Part shown: positions 1 through 5,548 of the stretch, in pieces | Layout: each line of letters begins with the position of its first letter | Position numbering within the stretch: the stretch's first letter is position 1 | DNA from: JAQBDA01 sp041301185 | Lineage (GTDB): Bacteria; Chloroflexota; Anaerolineae; Anaerolineales; UBA4823 | Assembly: GCA_041301185.1 (NCBI GenBank) | Contig: JBFYSV010000058.1 | Coordinates: forward strand, 1 to 6,175 | DNA: 6,175 nucleotides | Direction of reading: 5' to 3' | Notes under the pieces: model-generated | Told to the model about the DNA's origin: nothing | The model's database searches: none | The model's input: the letters and a program-made list of their open reading frames with translations, nothing else | Program-made: the position numbers and the translations under genes

Positions 1-1510
1 CCTCAGGGCCATAAAAGACATAATCAACCCTCCGCTGCTCAAGAAACTCCGATCTCTGCGCCTGGCTCCAGCTGGCAGAGAAGAAATCCAGCACGGCTTG
101 TTTTTCACTCTCTGCCTGCACTGTCTCGTAAGGGTGCCCGTAGATGACACGGCGGCCGGTATGGGCTGGGATAAATAACCCGGTGCGCGGCGCAGCCAGG
201 ACGAGTGCGTCTGGGGAGGCGTTTCCTTCCAGCCATTGCAATGCCCGGACCTCATCCTGCTGGAGAACGATCAGCGGATCGTGGGTTTGCAGCCCGAAGC
301 GGGCAGAAAGCAGCAAGAACAGGTTGGTCGGCAGCACCAGCAGGAACATCAAAAACGCCAGCAACCAGGTCCGGCGCGACCTGCCTCCCGCCAGCCAATC
401 CAGCCCCCACACCGCCAGCACGCTGAGCGGCACGTAGAGTCCGACGATGAAACGGCGCTGCAAATTAAAGGGAAGATAGACCAGGATCATCGCAGTCAGC
501 GCCCAGGCGAGCGGCACCAACCAGGCATCCAGAGCCTGCTCATCCAGGGTTTTTCGTTCCCGCCAGAATCGCCAGCCAGCCAGGAATGCCAGCAGCAAAA
601 CCGGCGAGAAGGAGAGCAGCACATCCCAGGCGGGGAGAGCCGGGGTGATATTCTGCGCATTCCAGGCACCAAGCTGCGGGCTGCTGCCAAATGCCCACAG
701 GTCATATACCAGCACGGGCAGGCTGCCAGCGGCAACCCAGATCAGCCGGCTGGCATATACCTGGCTGACCCACCCCGAGCGGCGGAACAGCCGCCTGGCA
801 GCGATCACCCCCAGGCACACCACCAGGGCAACCGCCACCGCAAAGGGTGAGACGACCGCCAAAGCAAGCCCCAGCAAGGCATTGACCCAGCTGTGGATGA
901 AAACCTGCCGGAAAGGAGCATTGTCTTCAACTCCTATCTGCTGCCGGGGAGGGGTCAGAATCCAGAGCAGAATCCCCAGGACCAGCGGGAAGTGAGCGTT
1001 GGTGTACGCGGATAGGAAAGGATAAGCCTCAGCCACCCAGAAATCCGCGCTGACGATGCCCAACGGCAAACCCAGCCAGCCCAGCCCGGCTCCGAAGGCT
1101 GCCAGGGCGAAGGCTAGCCAGCCCAGGCGCGCTTCCCGCACCACCGCCATACAGAAGCGATACAACGCACAGAGCATGAAGACCGCCCCAGCCAGGCGTG
1201 CCAGGTGATAGATAACCACCAAAGGAGCGGACAGGAGGCGGCTCAAGTGCCCCAGAAACAGGTAATACAGGTATAGGTAAGCGCCGTCACCAGGCTCAGC
1301 CGTGTAGGGCAGGCTGAACTGCAAGTCCCCCCGCCAACCCTGGTACATCTTCGCCAGGTACGAGTTGCCATCCAGCGGGTTGACCAGGAAACCGCCAAAC
1401 TCATACCCTTCGCCGGCTGAACCCCAGGCATAAAGATAGGGCAGCGTAATTGCCAGGCCAAAGACCAGCCCGATTAGCCAAACCTTCCCGTAGGCGCGCC
1501 AGTAACCCAT
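1..1510 (-). CDS. Polytopic membrane protein, GT-C glycosyltransferase-like (C-terminus cut by window edge)
   Basis: Translating the minus strand from the ATG at 1510 gives 503 uninterrupted residues running off the left edge. About 10-11 hydrophobic segments are visible, near residues 10-29, 76-90, 95-117, 129-152, 173-186, 206-236, 255-272, 296-312, 330-347, 355-371 and 381-402. A soluble tail, probably outside the cytoplasm, follows from about 405. The first loop contains NPLDGNSYLAKM (44-55) and then QGWRGD (57-62). An acidic residue in this first outer loop, after TM1, is where GT-C enzymes of the GT39/PMT type keep their catalytic Asp, so D47 is a candidate. The tail holds FIPAHTGRR (446-454) and YGHPYET (457-463). 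A lipid-linked sugar transferase acting on the outer face is an inference; the family is not firmly recognised. An in-frame ATG at 1579 would add 23 residues, but 1510 fits better: the extension is hydrophilic and a good promoter ends just before 1510. It is transcribed divergently from the zinc-ribbon gene. Confidence 0.8.
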   Translation of the reverse strand, partial: MGYWRAYGKVWLIGLVFGLAITLPYLYAWGSAGEGYEFGGFLVNPLDGNSYLAKMYQGWRGDLQFSLPYTAEPGDGAYLYLYYLFLGHLSRLLSAPLVVIYHLARLAGAVFMLCALYRFCMAVVREARLGWLAFALAAFGAGLGWLGLPLGIVSADFWVAEAYPFLSAYTNAHFPLVLGILLWILTPPRQQIGVEDNAPFRQVFIHSWVNALLGLALAVVSPFAVAVALVVCLGVIAARRLFRRSGWVSQVYASRLIWVAAGSLPVLVYDLWAFGSSPQLGAWNAQNITPALPAWDVLLSFSPVLLLAFLAGWRFWRERKTLDEQALDAWLVPLAWALTAMILVYLPFNLQRRFIVGLYVPLSVLAVWGLDWLAGGRSRRTWLLAFLMFLLVLPTNLFLLLSARFGLQTHDPLIVLQQDEVRALQWLEGNASPDALVLAAPRTGLFIPAHTGRRVIYGHPYETVQAESEKQAVLDFFSASWSQAQRSEFLEQRRVDYVFYGPE

Positions 1511-1516
1511 GCTGGT

Positions 1517-1544
1517 ATTGTAATTCGAGAACCCCGCCAGGCAA
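1517..1544 (-). promoter_or_regulatory. Predicted sigma-70-type promoter for the membrane protein, leaderless layout
   Basis: On the minus strand, TTGCCT (1544-1539) is followed by a 16-nt spacer and TACAAT (1522-1517). Only 6 nt separate this -10 box from the ATG at 1510. Transcription usually starts about 7 nt after the -10 box, which would be at or beside the A of the ATG, giving a leaderless mRNA. No Shine-Dalgarno precedes the ATG. The -35 box matches the consensus at 4 of 6 positions and the -10 at 5 of 6. The prediction comes from sequence alone. A competing possibility is TATAAA (1609-1604, minus strand), which would serve the longer in-frame start at 1579. Confidence 0.5.
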
Positions 1545-1561
1545 GTTTTCTTGACAAATCC

Positions 1562-1602
1562 GTAAGGGAAAGGCTTCATTTTAACAATTCGTTTTCCCTT
1601 GC
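1562..1602. repeat. Imperfect inverted repeat between the divergent promoters, candidate operator
   Basis: AAGGGAAA (1564-1571) and its exact reverse complement TTTCCCTT (1593-1600) form 8-bp arms. Allowing one T-G mismatch extends them to 10 bp (1562-1571 and 1593-1602). The spacer is 21 nt and the arm centres are 29 bp apart, close to three helical turns. The right arm overlaps the first bases of the -35 box of the zinc-ribbon gene. This could be a binding site for a dimeric regulator acting on both promoters. There is no U-run, so it is not a typical terminator. An 8-bp match can also occur by chance. Confidence 0.3.
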
Positions 1603-1627
1603 CTTTATACCCAACCGACCATATAAT
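1599..1627 (+). promoter_or_regulatory. Predicted sigma-70-type promoter for the zinc-ribbon/NTPase operon, leaderless layout
   Basis: TTGCCT (1599-1604), a 17-nt spacer and a perfect TATAAT (1622-1627) precede the ATG at 1635 by only 7 nt. The expected transcription start is therefore at or next to the A of the ATG. No Shine-Dalgarno is present upstream. The reading frame stays open back to a TTG at 1599, but that would place the promoter inside the gene and adds residues unrelated to the coiled coil. The promoter thus argues for the 1635 start. The -35 hexamer is identical to that of the divergent gene. Confidence 0.65.
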
Positions 1628-1634
1628 CAAATTT

Positions 1635-2336
1635 ATGAGCCAGCCTTTCCAACTCTATCGCCTGCAACAGCTAGACAGCCAGATTGACCAGCTGCAAGCC
1701 CGCTTGCACGAGATCGAGCTTATTCTGGGCGATGACAGCGAGCAATTGGAGGCGGAGAGCCAGGCAGGGCAGGCGGCTACCCTGCTGGATGAGGCGCGCA
1801 AAACGCTGCACCGGGCTGAAGACGAGGTAAAAGCCCAGCGGGTCAAGATCGAGCAGACCGAAGCCACGCTTTACGGGGGCAAAGTGCGCAATCCCAAAGA
1901 GCTGCAAGACCTTCAAAATGAAACCGCTGCGCTGAAACGCTACCTGGTCACCCTGGAAGACCGCCAACTGGAGCAGATGATCGCTTTCGAGGAAGCGGAA
2001 GAGGGACACCGGCTGGCGGCTGAGCGGCTCAGCCAGGTGCGCGCCAAAAAATCTGCCCTCAGTACGAAGCTTACTCTGGAGTGCACCAGCATCTCCGATG
2101 AAGTCCAGCGATTGCAAGTCGAGCACCAGGCAGCTACCAGCTCCGTACCGGAGGCGGATCTGAAACTATATAACCAGCTCCGCCAGTCACGCCGCGGGGT
2201 GGCTGTTGCCCGGGTGACCGACACATATTGCACGGCGTGCGGCTCCACGTTGAGCGCAGCTCTGCTGCACGCTGCCCGCTCCCCCAACCATCTCACGCGC
2301 TGCGATTCGTGCGGTCGGATCCTGTACACAGGCTGA
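1635..2336 (+). CDS. Coiled-coil protein with C-terminal C4-type zinc ribbon (CT398/DUF164-like)
   Basis: This 233-residue protein has two parts. Residues 1-175 are a long, charged, heptad-like helical hairpin rich in Gln, Glu, Leu and Arg. It includes the hallmark segment YGGKVRNPKELQDLQNE (80-96). Residues 198-228 form a zinc ribbon with CxxC pairs at C199/C202 and C223/C226. This layout and length fit the zf-RING_7/CT398 family (PF02591), whose members include Chlamydia CT398 and Helicobacter HP0958 (FlgZ). Those two have been linked to RpoN and to the flagellar or secretion apparatus. No such genes are visible here, so the partner is unknown; a cytosolic scaffold or adaptor is an inference. 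The ATG at 1635 was chosen over the TTG at 1599 because of the promoter. The gene is first in an operon with the NTPase 2 nt downstream, suggesting translational coupling. All four cysteines are intact. Confidence 0.9.
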   Translation: MSQPFQLYRLQQLDSQIDQLQARLHEIELILGDDSEQLEAESQAGQAATLLDEARKTLHRAEDEVKAQRVKIEQTEATLYGGKVRNPKELQDLQNETAALKRYLVTLEDRQLEQMIAFEEAEEGHRLAAERLSQVRAKKSALSTKLTLECTSISDEVQRLQVEHQAATSSVPEADLKLYNQLRQSRRGVAVARVTDTYCTACGSTLSAALLHAARSPNHLTRCDSCGRILYTG

Positions 2337-2338
2337 GC

Positions 2339-4933
2339 ATGGGCTTCCTGCGCAATCTCGACCTCGATCGCACTTCATTCTGGCTCGGTTTCCTGGCAGG
2401 CTTTTTGTTCTTGTGGCTGCTCGGACGCCTGCGCCCGGGGTTCTCCCGCTTGTTGAGAAACATCCGGGCAGGGATCGTGGCAGCCCGCCAGAAGGCGACC
2501 GCCGGAGCAGACATCCGGCTGCGCAATGAAGCTCTGCGCCGGGCGCAATCCGCCCACCTGGCGGCAGCTCTCTTCCCCCTGGACGAGGTGCTGCTCACCC
2601 CCCGCCTGCTCGCCCCACCACCGCCTGTGATCCCCGGAGACCCCGCTGTAGATGAACTAGATATTACCAGCCTGGCGCTGCCCTACTTGCCCGACTGGCC
2701 CGAGATGGCTGCCCTCTATCGGGCGCACATCTTCACCCTGGCAGAAGCCCTGCAGAACGGCACCAGCATCGTGGTAATTGGTGGGCCTGGCAGCGGAAAA
2801 TCAACCGCCCTGGCGCACCTGGCGACGCAGATGGCGCGCCGCGAGCCATTACCCGGGGGAATCGAGAAGCTGACCCCCCTCCTGTTGCACGCCACGGATT
2901 TCTCCCTGCCGGGTGCTAACCCCAATGACCCCCTGGAAGCTCTGCTGACAGCAACCGGCATATCCACCGCCGCAGCCACCCAATCCAGATTGCCGGCATT
3001 CCTGGAGACCGCTCTGGCGGAGGGGACCCTGTTGCTCCTGCTGGATGGCCAGGATGAGCTCCCCCCGCCCATGCTCGATCAGCTATGTGATTATCTGGGT
3101 ACACTCAAGGCAAGATATCCTGCTTTGCGCCTGGTTGCCAGCGCCTCCATTGAATATTATGATGGCCTATCCAGACTGGGATGTGTCCCCCTGGCAATGG
3201 CGATCTGGAATCAGGCGGACCGAACCGCTTTTATCGAGCTCTGGAACGCGGCCTGGACGGCGGGTGGAACACTCCAGCCGGGGGGCAGCTCGCCTGCCGA
3301 CCCGGCGATGCTCTCTGCCTGGCTGCTCGGCGATACCACCCCAACCACGCCTTTCGAGTTCACCCTTAAAACCTGGGCAGCCTATGCCAACGACCAGCTT
3401 GGACCAGCCCTGACCGAAAGCATCGAAGCCTACCTGCGGCGTATGGTATTCGATAAAAATATGCAGCCGCTACCGCAAGCCCGCCCCACCCTGGAGCAGG
3501 CAGCCCTTCAGTTGCTGCTCTCCAACCAGCCTGTATTAGGCCAGAGCGATTCCGGGGCTGCCCAGCCCGCTCCAGACAGCCTGGAAGCGGGTCCGCTGGC
3601 GGAAAGCCCGCTGGAAACCCCGGAAGAGAGCCAGGCTGAGCCGGAGGTTTCTCCGGCGCCAGGCAGTCTCAAGCGGGTTAAGATCACACCCTTGCTTTCT
3701 TCGCTGCTGGAGAATGGCCTGTTGGTCCCGGTGACCGGCAATCGCCAGAGATTCAACCACCTGCTGATATCCAGCTACCTGGCAGGTTACGCGATGAGCG
3801 AGCTGGTCGGAATCGACGGCATCCTCAGCGGACCAGAATGGTCGCAACGCCCGGGCTGGGATACCCGTAACCAGGCGGTATACTTCGGCCTGGCACGAGG
3901 CAGCCTCTTCTCCAGGCTGATCGAGAAAACACTGACCAGCGATCACGCACCACTCCACCAGGATCTCTTCAACCTGGCTCGCTGGTTAAGCCTGGCGCCT
4001 GCCAATGCAAACTGGCGTGCGCCGGTTATGCGCCGCCTGGCCAGCGTGCTGCAGGAAAATTCATTACCGCTGGCAATGCGCCTGCGGGCGATCAGCGCGA
4101 TGGTAGCCTCGGGCACCCCCGGCATTCAAACCATGCTCCATCAGCTTGGCGGATCATCCAGCCCTGAGCTGCGCCAGGTAGCCGCCTTGGGCAGCGGCCT
4201 GTTCTACAATGAGATAATTGCCGGGGATAAAGCTACGATGGACCGCCTGGTCGCGGATGGGATCGACCTGCTGGCCGATCTTCACCCCAACGTCCGCCGG
4301 GCTGCCTGCCTGGCGCTGGTCGCCATCGGCAACCAGCCTGCGCTGGAAGCGATGGCGGATGCCCTGCTGACCGGGGATGAAGACCTGCGCCGCACAGCCG
4401 CGGAAGCCCTGGCGAACCATCCCGAGGAGGGACACCCCACCCTCCGAGAAGGCATGACCATCGAAGACCTGCTGGTGCGCCGGGCGGTGATCTACGGCCT
4501 GCAACGGGTGGATCAGCCCTGGTCGATCGAAGCTCTACAAAAGATCCAGCTCGAGGAAGAAGAGTGGCTGGTGAAGAATGCCGCTACCCATGCCCTGGAG
4601 AGCCTGGCGCTGCCCAGCCCGAGCCTGCCACGCCTGATGCCCCCGCTCACCGAAACGCCCTGGCTGATCGAGTTCGCCGGGGAGATGGGTATCGGCGTCG
4701 TGCCGGGCAGGCCGGCGATGGATCTCTTGCTCAAAGCTTTACAGGATGGGAAAGAAGAACGCGTCCTGGCAGCATTGGATTACCTGCGCCAGTACGGGGA
4801 TGAGCATGCCATCTTGCCCCTTTACCAGCTATTCTATAACAGCCAGGGCGATGTTCAAGATGCTGCCTGCAACACCCTGTGGCATCTGGCAGCCAGCGGC
4901 GTTACTCTCCCCCCGCCAGAAAAATTCTTTTAA
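2339..4933 (+). CDS. Membrane-anchored NACHT-type (STAND) NTPase with C-terminal HEAT-like repeats
   Basis: The protein is 864 residues. A single transmembrane helix at about 13-31 is followed by an Arg-rich stretch (30-43), so by the positive-inside rule the bulk should be cytosolic. The NTPase core has Walker A GGPGSGKST (148-156) and Walker B LLLLLDGQDEL (231-241), the D-G-x-D-E pattern typical of NACHT domains. The sensor-1 strand reads LRLVASAS (263-270) and lacks the arginine of the usual TSR motif. FIELWNAAW (298-306), the helical part at 338-372 and RFNHLLISSYLAGY (471-484, compare the NACHT FxHxxxxEYLAA pattern) make up the winged-helix region. A Ser/Pro/Glu-rich insert sits at about 403-443. 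HEAT-like helical repeats fill about 560-850, clearest at 649-692 and 795-850. STAND proteins are ATP-driven signalling switches whose repeats sense a ligand; the ligand and output here are unknown. ATG 2339, 2 nt after the upstream stop with a weak AGG 6 nt before it, was preferred to ATG 2228, which lies deep inside the upstream gene. Confidence 0.85.
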   Translation: MGFLRNLDLDRTSFWLGFLAGFLFLWLLGRLRPGFSRLLRNIRAGIVAARQKATAGADIRLRNEALRRAQSAHLAAALFPLDEVLLTPRLLAPPPPVIPGDPAVDELDITSLALPYLPDWPEMAALYRAHIFTLAEALQNGTSIVVIGGPGSGKSTALAHLATQMARREPLPGGIEKLTPLLLHATDFSLPGANPNDPLEALLTATGISTAAATQSRLPAFLETALAEGTLLLLLDGQDELPPPMLDQLCDYLGTLKARYPALRLVASASIEYYDGLSRLGCVPLAMAIWNQADRTAFIELWNAAWTAGGTLQPGGSSPADPAMLSAWLLGDTTPTTPFEFTLKTWAAYANDQLGPALTESIEAYLRRMVFDKNMQPLPQARPTLEQAALQLLLSNQPVLGQSDSGAAQPAPDSLEAGPLAESPLETPEESQAEPEVSPAPGSLKRVKITPLLSSLLENGLLVPVTGNRQRFNHLLISSYLAGYAMSELVGIDGILSGPEWSQRPGWDTRNQAVYFGLARGSLFSRLIEKTLTSDHAPLHQDLFNLARWLSLAPANANWRAPVMRRLASVLQENSLPLAMRLRAISAMVASGTPGIQTMLHQLGGSSSPELRQVAALGSGLFYNEIIAGDKATMDRLVADGIDLLADLHPNVRRAACLALVAIGNQPALEAMADALLTGDEDLRRTAAEALANHPEEGHPTLREGMTIEDLLVRRAVIYGLQRVDQPWSIEALQKIQLEEEEWLVKNAATHALESLALPSPSLPRLMPPLTETPWLIEFAGEMGIGVVPGRPAMDLLLKALQDGKEERVLAALDYLRQYGDEHAILPLYQLFYNSQGDVQDAACNTLWHLAASGVTLPPPEKFF

Positions 4934-4945
4934 CGCATACCCCGC

Positions 4946-5257
4946 CTACGCCAGGTGCTGCAAGATGCGCTGGTGCAGGGAATCGGCATCCATATCCAGG
5001 ACCGAAATCAATTTATCGCGCCCGGTCGCACCCGCCACAATCTCGATCCGGGATGGCGGCACGCCCAACACGTCCGATAGGAAGTCCACCAGGGCCAGGT
5101 TAGCCTTGCCCTCCACCGGGGGAGCGGTCAGGCGGATTTTGACCGTGCCATCGCTCAAAATTTCGGAGATCTCATTCTTGCTGGCGCGGGGGGTGATGCG
5201 AACCGCCAGCGCAGCACCTTTCTGCCCGTTGTGTAAGTGGAACTTGCGTTGGCTCAC
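4946..5257 (-). CDS. yggU: DUF167/UPF0235 family protein (YggU-like)
   Basis: This 103-residue protein matches the DUF167 family at normal length. The conserved strand VRITPRASKNEI (19-30) is followed by the signature PPVEGKANLALVDFL (46-60) and then by GATGRDK (76-82). Members are small cytosolic alpha/beta proteins of unknown molecular function, often encoded beside yggS and yggT as here. The start is a GTG at 5257, supported by GAGGTG (5268-5263) 5 nt upstream. It begins 14 nt after the yggT stop and is the last gene of the visible operon. Its stop lies 12 bp from the convergent NTPase stop. No intrinsic terminator was found after it, so transcripts may run into the antisense of the NTPase gene. 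Confidence 0.93.
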   Translation of the reverse strand: MSQRKFHLHNGQKGAALAVRITPRASKNEISEILSDGTVKIRLTAPPVEGKANLALVDFLSDVLGVPPSRIEIVAGATGRDKLISVLDMDADSLHQRILQHLA

Positions 5258-5262
5258 GGGGA

Positions 5263-5268
5263 CACCTC
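5263..5268 (-). promoter_or_regulatory. Ribosome binding site that fixes the GTG start of yggU
   Basis: GAGGTG on the minus strand lies 5 nt before the GTG at 5257. It is a good Shine-Dalgarno match at normal spacing, and it supports this non-ATG start. It contrasts with the SD-less starts of the two divergent genes in the same window. Confidence 0.75.
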
Positions 5269-5271
5269 GCT

Positions 5272-5529
5272 TTATATTGAGAGGATGATGCTGATTAGCA
5301 GCCGAGAAATGATCTGGATCAGGATGATCAGCACCAGCGGGCTGAAATCCAGCATTCCGGTCTGGGGTAAAATTCGCCGGATGGGAGCGTAGAGCGGGTC
5401 TAGCAGGCGATCCAGCGCCTGACGCACCGGGTGGTAGGGCGAGACGAAATACGACATAATCGCCTGGGCGAGCACCAGCAACGTGAGCACCTGAGAGAGC
5501 AAATTGATCAAATTGACCAGAAAATTCAT
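5272..5529 (-). CDS. yggT: YggT family small membrane protein
   Basis: This 85-residue protein has two transmembrane helices (about 3-29 and 62-84) joined by the family signature: DPLYAPIRRILP (44-55) then LDFSPL (60-65). Most of the sequence is the YggT/YlmG/Ycf19 module. Relatives are encoded beside yggS or near sepF and ftsZ in many bacteria and have been linked to envelope or division-associated functions, but the molecular role is not settled. The ATG at 5529 was chosen because AGGAG lies 6 nt upstream; a TTG two codons earlier would directly abut that site. The gene starts 19 nt after the yggS stop and ends 14 nt before yggU, so the three genes are very likely one transcript. Confidence 0.93.
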   Translation of the reverse strand: MNFLVNLINLLSQVLTLLVLAQAIMSYFVSPYHPVRQALDRLLDPLYAPIRRILPQTGMLDFSPLVLIILIQIISRLLISIILSI

Positions 5530-5535
5530 GCGCAA

Positions 5536-5540
5536 CTCCT
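5536..5540 (-). promoter_or_regulatory. Ribosome binding site that fixes the ATG start of yggT
   Basis: AGGAG on the minus strand lies 6 nt before the ATG at 5529. The in-frame TTG at 5535 has no room between itself and this site, so the ATG is the likely start. Confidence 0.75.
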
Positions 5541-5548
5541 GCGAGATA

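Noticed and set aside
236..850. A 204-codon plus-strand open frame rich in Gln, Pro and Arg
   Set aside because: It lies wholly inside the minus-strand membrane protein gene. Its composition (Gln/Arg/His/Pro-rich, no domain) is that of an antisense shadow of a hydrophobic gene.
1511..1579. An N-terminal extension of the membrane protein to the in-frame ATG at 1579
   Set aside because: It adds a hydrophilic, Lys/Phe-rich stretch before TM1 and would place the TTGCCT/TACAAT promoter inside the gene. It cannot be fully excluded, because a TATAAA lies further upstream on the minus strand.
1551..1580. A perfect TTGACA on the plus strand at 1551-1556 as an alternative -35 box
   Set aside because: At 17-18 nt spacing only CTTCAT or TTCATT is available, a poor -10. 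The TTGCCT/TATAAT pair downstream is far stronger.
2228..2338. An ATG at 2228 that would lengthen the NTPase by 37 residues
   Set aside because: It overlaps the zinc-ribbon coding sequence, including both CxxC pairs, and the extra residues are Arg/His/Pro-rich with no family character. The ATG at 2339, just before the TM helix, fits better.
3045..3413. A 122-codon open frame overlapping the NTPase on the same strand
   Set aside because: It is an out-of-frame shadow within the intact NTPase frame and shows no recognisable motif.
4899..4936. GCGTTA/TAACGC inverted repeat near the end of the NTPase gene as a terminator
   Set aside because: The arms are only 6 bp with a 26-nt loop and no U-run on either strand.
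4958..4978. CTGCA/TGCAG hairpin downstream of the NTPase stop
   Set aside because: It has a 5-bp stem and an 11-nt loop, no T-tract follows, and it lies inside yggU coding sequence.
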